This document shows positions 1 to 6,802 of a stretch of DNA of 48,043 bases, one piece after another. Each line of letters starts with the position of its first letter. The first letter of the stretch is position 1. The translations under genes and the position numbers were made by a program. Origin of the DNA: a virus; IMG/VR virus record IMGVR_UViG_3300020131_000103, positions 1 through 48,043 of that record. One strand, written 5' to 3'. The notes below the pieces were generated by a model. The model made no database searches and was not told where the DNA came from. It saw only the letters and a list, made by a program, of their open reading frames with translations.

Positions 1-156
1 GTCGACGATAGCGGCATCAACTCGCTCGGCCGCCGCAATGTCAAGCGCCCGATCACAGCTGTTCGCGAAGCGGACCAGGTATCCTGCCTTTTGCAACGCG
101 TGTTCGATGTCGAGGGCGATAAGGTACTCGTCTTCGGCAACCAGGATAGTTTTCAT
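1..156 (-). CDS. Response regulator receiver domain, 3' end beyond window
   Basis: Fifty-two codons are visible and the reading frame runs off the left edge of the window. The product starts MKTILVAEDEYLI. The Glu-Asp-Glu acidic cluster near residues 8-10 is the Mg-binding site of CheY-like receivers. The visible part ends in VDAAIVD, whose last Asp (residue 52) sits where the phosphoacceptor normally lies. Family knowledge: such receivers take phosphate from a histidine kinase. Because the C-terminus is missing, I cannot say whether this is a single-domain regulator or carries an output domain. It is probably a chromosomal gene rather than a phage gene. An alphaproteobacterial stress-type promoter may lie upstream at 247-271. 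Confidence 0.85.
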   Translation of the reverse strand, partial: MKTILVAEDEYLIALDIEHALQKAGYLVRFANSCDRALDIAAAERVDAAIVD

Positions 157-246
157 GACATCCTCGCTGCATACGAACAAAAACTCGGCCGTCACCGGCC
201 GAGAAGGAGGAGTTTGTCATGTCAGCCATGTGACGGCTGGACCTGT

Positions 247-271
247 AACTCACTGGCGGAAATAAGGTTCC
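247..271 (-). promoter_or_regulatory. Possible EcfG-type general stress promoter
   Basis: On the minus strand GGAAC (271-267) is followed by 16 bases and then AGTT (250-247). The consensus for alphaproteobacterial EcfG promoters is GGAAC-N16/17-CGTT, so this matches except for one base in the -10 element. It would drive the receiver gene at 156 with a leader of about 85 nt. The motif is short and could be chance. Confidence 0.25.
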
Positions 272-272
272 G

Positions 273-497
273 TTAACCCGGTGACTGTCGAGGGTCTTTG
301 GGGCGCGGGTAGGTCCGCTCCTCTTCGAACTGGCCATCTTGGCGGTGAATACGAACGGTGCCTTCTCCGACGATTTCCTCAAGTACGCCGCCCTGCAGAG
401 CTTCGGCTTTCGTCTTGAACGCGCGCACCCGCTCTCCGAGCTGGTTGTGCAGCGCCCAACCGTCGCCATCCGTTTTGAGTTCGAAGCGTTTAAGCAT
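273..497 (-). CDS. DUF2188 family small protein
   Basis: A 74-aa product starting MLKRFELKTDGDGW. The pattern of an N-terminal beta strand with GDGWAL, then an AFKTKAEAL helix, then a strand rich in VRIHRQDGQ and EERTYP resembles the DUF2188 fold, small alpha/beta proteins common in Rhizobiales. Function is unknown. I chose this start because GGAGG lies just upstream on the minus strand (near 503); a longer frame starting at 554 has no such site. It is likely a host gene. Confidence 0.6.
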   Translation of the reverse strand: MLKRFELKTDGDGWALHNQLGERVRAFKTKAEALQGGVLEEIVGEGTVRIHRQDGQFEEERTYPRPKDPRQSPG

Positions 498-565
498 TGA
501 AACCTCCGGCATATCCGAGAACAGATAAACCCAGAGGCCTCCGGGGCGTTCCAACCCGTCAGAGT

Positions 566-814
566 CTACGCTTTGCCGAAAGCGTTAATCACGCGGTCCG
601 AGATTGCTGCGCATTCCGCCGGATTTTCCAGATCCCCGGCGTTTTCGGCTATGTCGAAGATCAGCTTTGCAAGTCGCGGCCTGCGATCATCGGTAAGGCC
701 AATATTCAGCGTTTGACAGGCCTGATCGTAAATGTGCTGGAGTGCCGCCAAGTCGGTACCGTTGTAGGCCCGCGAGGCGGTGTTCCATGCGAGATAATTG
801 ATCAGCTTGGGCAT
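566..814 (-). CDS. Hypothetical protein, 82 aa
   Basis: The product starts MPKLINYLAWNTASRAYNG and is mostly helical, with no signal peptide or membrane segment. I do not recognise the family with certainty. The regular amphipathic helices (LAALQHIYDQAC, PRLAKLIFDIAENAG) and the acidic/basic balance look like a genuine soluble protein. The frame stays open upstream to 958, but that extension is rich in rare residues and has no convincing ribosome binding site, so the internal ATG at 814 is preferred. It lies in a row of small minus-strand genes of host character. Confidence 0.5.
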   Translation of the reverse strand: MPKLINYLAWNTASRAYNGTDLAALQHIYDQACQTLNIGLTDDRRPRLAKLIFDIAENAGDLENPAECAAISDRVINAFGKA

Positions 815-969
815 GACGGCGAGCCTGAAGCAAAAAGCTTGACGACGATAGCAGGTGTTTAAAGCAGATCGCCCATTAATATTCATAAAACCAACGGGTT
901 CGTCATTGGGAACCCAGGGGAGACGTTGTGAGTTACGGGCCGCGGAGTTATCCAGCATGAAGGGTCAAC

Positions 970-1194
970 ATGGTTTCCATGTCCGCAGACGAACTGTTGC
1001 TGCTTGGCCAGCTTGCAGATGGCAGGCGCGTGCTCTCGGTCGAGGAGATTGCCGTGGCGAACAAACTTGTAGGCCGCGGCCTGGCTTTGCTTCAGCCCCT
1101 CACCATGCATCAATGCGACTGTTGTCTTACGGAAGAGGGCCACGTCTTCGTAGACGAATGCATCGGCGAGCCGAAGCTACGAGGGTTAACATAA
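970..1194 (+). CDS. Hypothetical protein, 74 aa
   Basis: A short frame starting MVSMSADELLLLGQLADG; an in-frame ATG at 979 is an alternative start. It contains an HQCDCCLTEEGHVF segment whose clustered cysteines could bind metal, and an N-terminal helix-loop reminiscent of small winged-helix modules (LSVEEIAVANKLVGRGLALLQPL). Nothing more can be said about its role. It faces away from its minus-strand neighbours. No strong ribosome binding site is seen, so the call is tentative. Confidence 0.4.
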   Translation: MVSMSADELLLLGQLADGRRVLSVEEIAVANKLVGRGLALLQPLTMHQCDCCLTEEGHVFVDECIGEPKLRGLT

Positions 1195-1327
1195 AACTCA
1201 CAGGCCCGGCTTCCTTCTCGGCGGGGATCACGGTCTCTGCTACGGAGGGTGATCAAGCGCAAACCCCCGTCTGCTAAGGGTCGCATAGCTTCTCAATTTG
1301 GCCGGTCGGTGGCGCCGGCTGGTCAAA

Positions 1328-1675
1328 TCAGACAACCAATCGGATAGAAGGTTCCGCCTCGGAACGCTGCATTGCGGCACCTCCGAGCGCGGTTCCGATC
1401 ATCTCCTGATCGAGGCCTAGTTCAAGGCATTCCTTGGCCAGATCACCAGCGTATTTGAGCAGCACTGCGTGGCTGGCTTGCTTGAACGCGGCCAGGAACG
1501 CTGCTTTGGCCCTACTCTCTGCTACGAAGCTGTCTGAATGAGTAAGGTCGATAGTATGCTCAGATCCCGAGATGCGAGCTATGCCGAGCATCGCGTTCCG
1601 AACAGCTCTGAGTTCAGTTTCGTATTCGAATGCGAGATCCCGTTTCATCGCGACAAAGCTAGCGAGCTTGCCCAT
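1328..1675 (-). CDS. Hypothetical protein, 115 aa
   Basis: The product starts MGKLASFVAMKRDLAFEYETELRAVRNAM and is predicted to be largely alpha-helical and soluble. I do not recognise it. Composition is ordinary for the organism and nothing suggests a membrane or catalytic role. The upstream 320 bp are comparatively AT-rich (near 1690-1735) and may hold its promoter. Confidence 0.45.
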   Translation of the reverse strand: MGKLASFVAMKRDLAFEYETELRAVRNAMLGIARISGSEHTIDLTHSDSFVAESRAKAAFLAAFKQASHAVLLKYAGDLAKECLELGLDQEMIGTALGGAAMQRSEAEPSIRLVV

Positions 1676-1998
1676 GCTGAGACTCTCCTATTTGAAAGTG
1701 ATAAGGTTAGCTTATTCGGTGAATCGATCGTTAATGCCGTGGGACTGCGCGCCGTCACCACGCTGGAGGCGATTCCTGGCACCTTTGGCGCGGTGAAAGG
1801 CGAGGCCATGCTGCGGGAAAGCGTGCTAACGAAGGCTGATTAAGAGGCGCTACGCCTGATGGACGAGAGCAGGTCGCTTCTAGCCGCAGCCAAAAGGGAT
1901 AGGCCGTGAGCCACTAGGACGTTCCAGTGGGTTAGGCTGGAGTGTAGCACGGCGGAACCAGCTCGCTCCCTTGTCGTTCGCCTCTAAGGAGGCTAACC
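1676..1998. other. Intergenic region without a recognised gene
   Basis: This stretch separates a minus-strand hypothetical gene from the plus-strand CxxCxGxG gene. The first 60 bases are AT-richer than the surroundings and may contain the divergent promoters. A plus-strand frame (1538-1843) crosses it but starts inside the opposite gene and lacks coding character. Just before 1999 there is a clear AAGGAGG ribosome binding site (about 1986-1992) for the next gene. Confidence 0.5.
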
Positions 1999-2157
1999 AT
2001 GAGCGCTAAAAATCCCGGCGACGATGCTCCCTCAGGTACACCCGGTACCGGCGAGGCCACATGCGAAAAGTGCAATGGCACCGGTAGAATAGAAGGCAAG
2101 ACGTGCTCCGACTGTAATGGGACCGGAAAGATCGTCCAGGGTATCGGGGGTGGCTAA
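1999..2157 (+). CDS. Small zinc-finger-like protein with two CxxCxGxG motifs
   Basis: A 52-aa protein with a strong upstream AAGGAGG. A Gly/Pro-rich N-terminus is followed by CEKCNGTGR (about residues 22-30) and CSDCNGTGK (36-44). Paired CxxCxGxG motifs form the zinc-binding hairpins of the DnaJ central domain and of small stand-alone proteins. No J domain or other domain is present, so a protein-binding or chaperone-adaptor role is only an inference. Its stop overlaps by 4 bp the stop of the convergent iron-permease-family gene. It is easily missed because of its length. Confidence 0.75.
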   Translation: MSAKNPGDDAPSGTPGTGEATCEKCNGTGRIEGKTCSDCNGTGKIVQGIGGG

Positions 2158-2609
2158 AGCTTTGGCTTGCGACGGCGCCTCTCTAACTCGCGACCGAGTT
2201 CCTGCAGATCGTCATGCAACAGGGCTCCCACCTTACCCTCCAAGCATTTGAACTGCTTTTCGACCTCTTCGAGTTCTTCCTCGCTCATGTGGTCGAGGCC
2301 AACCAATTCTGTACGAGCGCCTTCGACGGCCCGCAACAGCTCATCAAGTTTGATGGTGACAACTTTAGCCCCTCGGTTCTGCGAATTCTGGATGATAAAC
2401 ACCATCAGAAACGTGACCACTGTCGTGCCGGTATTGATCAGCAGCTGCCAAGTGTCCGAGTAGTTGAAAATGGGCCCGGTGACAGCCCACACCAGCACGA
2501 CGCCCAATGCTATGAAGAAGGCCCAGCTTGTTCCCACGGCGCTCGCCACGGTTTCAGATAGTCGGTGGAACACGTCGCGCATCGATGGGTCTCCCGCTAC
2601 ATTGGCCAT
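2154..2609 (-). CDS. Low-affinity iron permease family membrane protein
   Basis: A 151-aa protein. After a short N-terminus (FHRLSETVASAVG) come two hydrophobic helices (about residues 28-48 and 60-78), with a TWQLLINTGTTVVTFLMVFIIQ segment. It then has QNSQNRGAKVVTIKLDELL and a long charged coiled-coil tail. The N-T-x-T-T-V-V-T-F and IQNSQNRD/G-like signatures match the bacterial low-affinity iron permease family (PF04120). The physiological substrate of these small bacterial members is not established. It is divergent from a second family member starting 26 bp away, so the two promoters must overlap. Confidence 0.8.
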   Translation of the reverse strand: MANVAGDPSMRDVFHRLSETVASAVGTSWAFFIALGVVLVWAVTGPIFNYSDTWQLLINTGTTVVTFLMVFIIQNSQNRGAKVVTIKLDELLRAVEGARTELVGLDHMSEEELEEVEKQFKCLEGKVGALLHDDLQELGRELERRRRKPKL

Positions 2610-2635
2610 CCGGATGTAGCAAACGGAGCGGTGCC

Positions 2636-2998
2636 ATGTCTTCTCCAGACCGAACGATCCCTCTGTTGGGCCCGTTTCTTACTCGGCTAGGCTTAGCGCT
2701 TTCGCACCCCGCAGCTTTTGTCGCCGCATTTGTGTACATGATGGCGTGGATGTCGCTGAAGCCCGAGACCTTCGAGTGGCACGCGGGTGCGACGATGGCC
2801 GCGCTGTTCATGACCCTGTTTATTCAACGGGCGACCCACCGCGATACCCAGGCGCTGCACGCCAAGATCGACGAACTGCTGCATGCAACGCGCGCCGCAC
2901 GAGATGAATTGGCGACGGTGGATGAAGAGGAGCCTGAGGAAATAGAGGAGCACCGCCAGCATGAGCATTCAAAGGCGAGGCGCTCGGGCACTCAGTGA
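2636..2998 (+). CDS. Low-affinity iron permease-like membrane protein (diverged)
   Basis: A 120-aa protein starting MSSPDRTIPLLGP. It has two hydrophobic segments (about residues 20-36 and 47-60), then FIQRATHRDTQALHAKIDELLHATRAARDEL, which parallels the IQNSQNRGAK...KLDELLRA section of the neighbouring 2154-2609 product, and an acidic, His-rich tail. It is therefore probably a diverged homologue in the PF04120 group. Substrate unknown. I use the ATG at 2636; the frame opens earlier but that part overlaps the opposite gene. Confidence 0.65.
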   Translation: MSSPDRTIPLLGPFLTRLGLALSHPAAFVAAFVYMMAWMSLKPETFEWHAGATMAALFMTLFIQRATHRDTQALHAKIDELLHATRAARDELATVDEEEPEEIEEHRQHEHSKARRSGTQ

Positions 2999-3024
2999 CG
3001 TACGACCAATCCAGCGCAGGTACG

Positions 3025-3056
3025 AAAAAAGTCCCGGAAGGTTGCGCTTCCGGGGC
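3025..3056 (-). terminator. Rho-independent terminator, minus strand
   Basis: Read on the minus strand: stem CCCCGGAAG / CTTCCGGG with a short loop, followed by six T (the A run at 3025-3030). It lies 77 bp downstream of the stop of the 3133-4404 gene and should end its transcript. Confidence 0.75.
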
Positions 3057-3132
3057 TAGGTCGTCGGTAAGGAGGGCCGGGGTTCGCAACCCGACCTTGC
3101 AGGGAAGAAACGCGAGTCGGATTAAACGAGGG

Positions 3133-4404
3133 TTAAGCCGTTGCCAGCTCGCGAACCGCGGGCACGATCACCTTACGGCGGCCGTCTTGCTTCCGCTCTA
3201 TCAACCCTGTCCTCTCAAGGCTGCCCAGCAATTCCGATAGCGTGGACGCCGGCATTCCGAGTGTTTCAGCAATGTAGGTCTGGCTCTCGATGACGTTGCC
3301 CACGGCATGTTCCTGGCGAACGAATGCCAGGACCTCCGAACGGCGCGCCTCGTCAATCGAACGCTTCGACGTCGAAGGGACAGCCGAACCGTTCGTCGGA
3401 CCCGGCGGCCTGGGAGGAATCTTCGGGAACGCGATAAGCGAGGCGCTGCCCTCCGAACCTTCGCCCGAACCCTTCGGCGAACCGTTCGCGTCGCAGTTAA
3501 CCAGCAACGCGGGATGGTGCGGGAAAAGGGACTCACGGGGAGCGGCGGCGAACGGTTCGGCAGCGGCAGTCTCCGAACGCTTCGGCTTCACTTCGACAGC
3601 CTTGGCGAACAGGGGAGCACCAAACGTGGCGACGATCACAACGGCGAGGCCCATGATCCAGCCCCACACGCCGCCCATAAACAATTCGAATGCCGACGGC
3701 TCGGCAGGACGGGGGAGGGCTTCGAGCTTTGCCTTGAGGCCGGGCAGTAGCTGGGCCAGCTCAACCTTGCGAATGGCGCTGGCGTTCTCCTGCCGGAGCT
3801 TCAGGATAGGAGCGCAGGCGTCGAAGTAGGCTTTCTGGTCGAGAAATGTGGAGCACGCGCGGGTAAGGCGAAACACGCGGCGGGAGACGGGAGCAGCATC
3901 AAGGTCGGCTTTGATCTCGGCCGGAGTGCGTGCGCCTTCCAGGCGTTTGAATTCCGCCTCGGCAGCGGTGACGTCGCCCTTGGCTATGTCGTAGAGCGTG
4001 CGCTGTCCGCCTTCGCCGCCAGACTTCACGCGCTGGGCTTCGAGGAGTGTCAGCGCGAGGGCGGAGATCGAGACGGCTAGGAGGAGGATCGCGATTGGCG
4101 CGCCGATGACACGCTGCCGGGCGAGTGCACCAGGCTGGAAGGCGACCCATGCCGCGCGTGCCTGCGAAAGCGAGATGGCGACGGCAGCGAGCACGAATAC
4201 GACGCCGGCAATCGACACGGGGCCGGACCAGCCGAACATCGCGACATACACGGTGAAGTTTTCAAGGTGCATTCCGAGCCCATAGGCGCGGAGTGCGTTG
4301 ACGGCGGCCTCGGCGACGATCGCGAGCGTGATCGGCAACCATGCCCATAGTGGGACGCGCCAGCGTATTTGAGCGCTGGGCGCAGGTGTGCTAACGGTGG
4401 TCAT
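3133..4404 (-). CDS. Membrane protein with C-terminal winged-helix domain
   Basis: A 423-aa protein with four likely transmembrane helices: about residues 20-38, 50-78 and 98-120, then a charged helical stretch with Cys184/Cys197-like residues, then about 245-268. A Pro/Ser-rich linker follows, and the last 60 residues (SEVLAFVRQEHAVGN... IAETLGMPASTLSELLGSLERTGLIERK) are a convincing winged helix-turn-helix. The layout suggests a membrane-tethered DNA-binding regulator. Similar membrane-plus-HTH proteins occur in rhizobial prophages, but I cannot name the family. It is monocistronic, followed by its own terminator, and lies at the left edge of the phage region, pointing away from the late operon. 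Confidence 0.6.
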   Translation of the reverse strand: MTTVSTPAPSAQIRWRVPLWAWLPITLAIVAEAAVNALRAYGLGMHLENFTVYVAMFGWSGPVSIAGVVFVLAAVAISLSQARAAWVAFQPGALARQRVIGAPIAILLLAVSISALALTLLEAQRVKSGGEGGQRTLYDIAKGDVTAAEAEFKRLEGARTPAEIKADLDAAPVSRRVFRLTRACSTFLDQKAYFDACAPILKLRQENASAIRKVELAQLLPGLKAKLEALPRPAEPSAFELFMGGVWGWIMGLAVVIVATFGAPLFAKAVEVKPKRSETAAAEPFAAAPRESLFPHHPALLVNCDANGSPKGSGEGSEGSASLIAFPKIPPRPPGPTNGSAVPSTSKRSIDEARRSEVLAFVRQEHAVGNVIESQTYIAETLGMPASTLSELLGSLERTGLIERKQDGRRKVIVPAVRELATA

Positions 4405-4445
4405 GTCGATATTCCCTTCCTAAGCAGAGTGGGATTGAGACAACG

Positions 4446-4478
4446 GCCCGGCGGTGTCCACACACCGACCGGGCTTTT
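4446..4478 (+). terminator. Intrinsic terminator-like hairpin, plus strand
   Basis: GCCCGGCGGTGT pairs with ACACCGaCCGGGC around a CCAC loop and is followed by TTTT (4475-4478). It has the right polarity to stop plus-strand transcription. No plus-strand gene lies directly upstream, so it may insulate the phage operon from host readthrough or act on a leader RNA. Confidence 0.6.
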
Positions 4479-4514
4479 GCTGCGCAGAATATGGCGATAC
4501 GCCGCTCGGCGAAG

Positions 4515-4551
4515 CTTGAATATATTAGTTGAGTAAAGTAAATATATCAAG
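4515..4551. promoter_or_regulatory. AT-rich inverted repeat, candidate operator
   Basis: CTTGAATATATT (4515-4526) and AAATATATCAAG (4540-4551) form an imperfect inverted repeat in an otherwise GC-rich region, about 70 bp before the putative ribbon-helix-helix-like gene at 4621. TATATT-like hexamers within it could serve as -10 elements. Autoregulation by the adjacent small protein is a reasonable inference. Confidence 0.45.
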
Positions 4552-4620
4552 TAGGCTTGTGGTTCACGCATTTACTAGGGTAATTTTGCGGCCATGCAGA
4601 TGCATCAAGAGGGCATTGAC

Positions 4621-4827
4621 ATGAGTCAACAGCCGCGGCGAGGACGCCCGCCTACGGGCATTCGCAAGGAGCGCTTGCAGATCATGTTGGACCCCGACGA
4701 CTATCAGGCGGTGATCGATGCGGCGACAACGCTTGGCGAGACCCAGGCGGAGCTTGGGCGCCAACTCGTAAAAGGCGAGGTTGCGTGGGCCGACGTGTTG
4801 AAGGCGGCAAAGAAGGCAAAGAAATGA
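4621..4827 (+). CDS. Small DNA-binding-like protein (ribbon-helix-helix type)
   Basis: A 68-aa protein starting MSQQPRRGRPPTGIRKERLQ. An AT-hook-like RGRPP motif at residues 6-11 is followed by a strand (RLQIMLDPDDYQAV) and two helices, the outline of ribbon-helix-helix regulators. The Lys-rich tail (KAAKKAKK) also fits DNA binding. Its stop codon overlaps the ATG of the next gene (ATGA), indicating translational coupling. An AT-rich inverted repeat lies upstream. An earlier in-frame ATG at 4594 exists; the 4621 start is preferred because it begins at the conserved-looking part. Confidence 0.6.
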   Translation: MSQQPRRGRPPTGIRKERLQIMLDPDDYQAVIDAATTLGETQAELGRQLVKGEVAWADVLKAAKKAKK

Positions 4828-5054
4828 TGGCCATCGAGGAGGCGCGGCGTATCCGCGATGACATCCGTGACGTCTTGTCTAGCGCTACGGAGGCCCTGGC
4901 TTCTTTGCTTAACCCATTGGCGGCCGAATTAGCCTGCGCCCAAAGCATTTGCCAGGAGGAACAGGCGCTACTCACCAAACAGCTTGGTGCGGTATCGGAC
5001 GCGCTGGACCACATGCGCGTTGCTAATGCCTTATTGAAACGGACAGTACCATGA
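4824..5054 (+). CDS. Hypothetical helical protein, 76 aa
   Basis: Starts MMAIEEARRIRDDIRD with the ATG overlapping the preceding stop. It is predicted to be one or two long helices (RIRDDIRDVLSSATEALASLL; ALLTKQLGAVSDALDHMRVANALLK) with two cysteines (CAQSIC). No membrane segment and no recognisable domain. Coupled to the upstream DNA-binding-like gene, it is probably part of a short phage operon ahead of the terminase genes. Confidence 0.5.
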   Translation: MMAIEEARRIRDDIRDVLSSATEALASLLNPLAAELACAQSICQEEQALLTKQLGAVSDALDHMRVANALLKRTVP

Positions 5055-5073
5055 GCACTGAAGGTAGGCCCTG

Positions 5074-5190
5074 ATGGATTATGTTCTGATTGGTTTGTTT
5101 TTCGCCGCGTGTTCAGTCGTGAACCGCTGGGCTTTTCGGAAGGACGTCAAGCGCGCGATTGCCTATGAAGCCGGGCAGAAAATAGTTTAA
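5074..5190 (+). CDS. Small membrane peptide, 38 aa
   Basis: MDYVLIGLFFAACSVVNRW is a single hydrophobic helix (residues 3-16), followed by a basic stretch (AFRKDVKRAIAYEAG). It sits 19 bp after the preceding gene and is followed by a terminator at 5257. Phages carry many such one-helix peptides of unknown function; it could be membrane-active. A 7-codon frame at 5051-5074 immediately upstream might couple its translation. Confidence 0.45.
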   Translation: MDYVLIGLFFAACSVVNRWAFRKDVKRAIAYEAGQKIV

Positions 5191-5256
5191 GAAAAGATTG
5201 ACAGAAAAGCCGCGAGTCACGTAACGAATCAAGCACCGTCGCGAGACGCATGAACG

Positions 5257-5289
5257 AAGCCCGGCCGGAGCCGCTCCCGCCGGGCTTTT
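5257..5289 (+). terminator. Intrinsic terminator
   Basis: AAGCCCGGC (5257-5265) pairs with GCCGGGCTT (5279-5287) and is followed by TTTT. It closes the small-gene operon 4621-5190. Confidence 0.75.
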
Positions 5290-5393
5290 GCGTTTTCTGC
5301 ATGACGCGCAAGGGCGGCACGGTGAACGCAACCGACGCGCAAATGAGGGGGACCGCTCATGTGACCAGCAACCTTGCGTGACACGTTTTGGAA

Positions 5394-5425
5394 GCCGTCG
5401 CAGCTGGGCACTGCGGCGGCCTTTT
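5394..5425 (+). terminator. Intrinsic terminator
   Basis: GCCGTCGCAG (5394-5403) pairs with CTGCGGCGGC (5411-5420) with one G-T pair, a 7-nt loop and then CTTTTTGTTT. With the hairpin at 5257 it gives two terminators within 170 bp, so late-gene transcription presumably starts, or is antiterminated, here. Confidence 0.7.
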
Positions 5426-5460
5426 TGTTTCCGACCTCAGATCCGGCAGGCACACACGCG

Positions 5461-5592
5461 ATGGCAGTAGTTAGCGCCACACGGCCACACGCCGCGAAGA
5501 CGGGGAGGAAGGACTACAGGCTGCCCATGCAATGCGAGACGTGCGCGGCCATCCGCGCAGCGATCAAGCGCATCGTGAAGGTGGGGCGATGA
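5461..5592 (+). CDS. Small CxxC protein upstream of the head genes
   Basis: A 43-aa frame ending MQCETCAAIRAAIKRIVKVGR. The CETC motif and basic helix resemble tiny CxxC proteins seen near phage structural genes. The last codons overlap the next gene (ATGA at 5589), which supports real translation. The start could be 5461 or 5527, the latter giving a 21-aa peptide. Function unknown. Confidence 0.4.
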   Translation: MAVVSATRPHAAKTGRKDYRLPMQCETCAAIRAAIKRIVKVGR

Positions 5593-6188
5593 TCACGCTC
5601 AATATCGACATGCGCGAGTTCACGAGGAAAGCCCGTCAGATGGGCATCTTCAAGGATGATCAGCTGCCGTATGCAATCGCCAACACGCTCAACGAGACGA
5701 TGTTCAAGGACACGCGCCCGCAGATCATCGGGCCGACCTGGTCGGCGGCATTCACGGTGCGCAATGCTGGCTTGCCGCGTGCTGCAATCAACGTCGAGAA
5801 GGCGTCGAAGGGGAAACTATCGGCCGGAGTATTCGACGCGCTCGGGCGTGCTGATCTTGCTGTGCATGCGCGAGGTGGTGCGAAGACTCATTCGGGTACC
5901 CTGGCTGTGCCGGAGCAAAGCAAGGTCCGGCTGCACGCACGCGGCAAGACGCCTTGGGCGAAAGAGCTTGAGCGCCGGTATGGCAAGCGCGCCGTGCGCA
6001 AGACGCCTAAGGGCCTATTCGTTGGCAAGGGCGGCAGGCTGCACCTCTACTTCGCGTTCAAGGGCGGCGCGCATTTGTCAAAGCGTTTCGCGTTCTACGA
6101 GGACTTCGAGCGCCGTTCCGTGGCTGGCATGGCTCGCTATTATCCGAAGAACATCCAACGTGCCGTCGCCACCGCCTTCGGCAGGTAG
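5589..6188 (+). CDS. Phage structural protein, possibly minor tail/tail-completion type
   Basis: A 199-aa basic protein starting MITLNIDMREFTRKARQMG. It follows the scheme of phage minor tail/completion proteins: a short N-terminal strand, a helix ending in a conserved-looking AIANTLNETMF, a basic middle with several KT/GK turns (VRKTPKGLFVGKGGRLHLYFAFK) and a C-terminal helix. The resemblance to lambda gpZ-like proteins is only in general pattern. It lies directly before the terminase genes, where lambda would not have it, so I give no gene name. Confidence 0.45.
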   Translation: MITLNIDMREFTRKARQMGIFKDDQLPYAIANTLNETMFKDTRPQIIGPTWSAAFTVRNAGLPRAAINVEKASKGKLSAGVFDALGRADLAVHARGGAKTHSGTLAVPEQSKVRLHARGKTPWAKELERRYGKRAVRKTPKGLFVGKGGRLHLYFAFKGGAHLSKRFAFYEDFERRSVAGMARYYPKNIQRAVATAFGR

Positions 6189-6298
6189 GGCTCGACGGGT
6201 CCCTCCTGCCCTGGCCCCCCAACGCGGGTCACGCCCGACCGCGAAGGGTCTCTAGACGTAGAAATTTTTTCGTCCTTGATTCCGATTCCGGTTTGAAC

Positions 6299-6802
6299 AT
6301 GGCCACGCAAGCTGAAATCGCCGCAAAACTTGAGATTTCGGATCGCTGGTTGCGGAAGTTGGTCGAGGACGGCGCGATCAAAGACCCTGGCCGCGGCAAC
6401 TGGGATGCGCTGCAGACTGCAAAGCAGCTGCTCGAATACCGCGGTAGAGAAATCGAGCGCCTCAAGGCGCAGGTCGCGAGCCTCGAGTCACAGACGCAGC
6501 GGAGTGAGGCTGGCGGTACCAAGTCGACCGAGGATGCGCGTAAGGCGCGCGCTCAAGCCGACATCGCGGAGATGGAAGCTGCAGAGATGAAGAAGCAGCT
6601 CGTTCCGATCGGCGAAATCGCCGAGCCGTTGCAGAGTGCTGTTTTGATTTTGAAGACCCGCATCATGGCCGTGCCGGCGAAAGCTGCCACGCAAGTGGGA
6701 GCCAAGAGCCCCGCGCACGCCAAGCAAGTGATCGAGAAACATGTCGTCGAGGCGCTCGAAGGGCTCTCGAAGATCCGAGTCCAGCGCGTCGCCGGAGCCT
6801 GA
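6299..6802 (+). CDS. Terminase small subunit (Nu1-like DNA-packaging protein)
   Basis: A 167-aa protein. The N-terminus (MATQAEIAAKLEISDRWLRKLVEDGAI) is a winged-helix/MerR-like DNA-recognition segment like that of lambda gpNu1. A long coiled coil (about residues 45-105, LLEYRGREIERLKAQVASLE) follows, and then a helical C-terminus for binding the large subunit. It recognises the packaging site and recruits the motor. Start choice: ATG 6299; a TTG two codons earlier is less likely. Its 3' end overlaps the large-subunit gene by 62 bp. Confidence 0.85.
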   Translation: MATQAEIAAKLEISDRWLRKLVEDGAIKDPGRGNWDALQTAKQLLEYRGREIERLKAQVASLESQTQRSEAGGTKSTEDARKARAQADIAEMEAAEMKKQLVPIGEIAEPLQSAVLILKTRIMAVPAKAATQVGAKSPAHAKQVIEKHVVEALEGLSKIRVQRVAGA

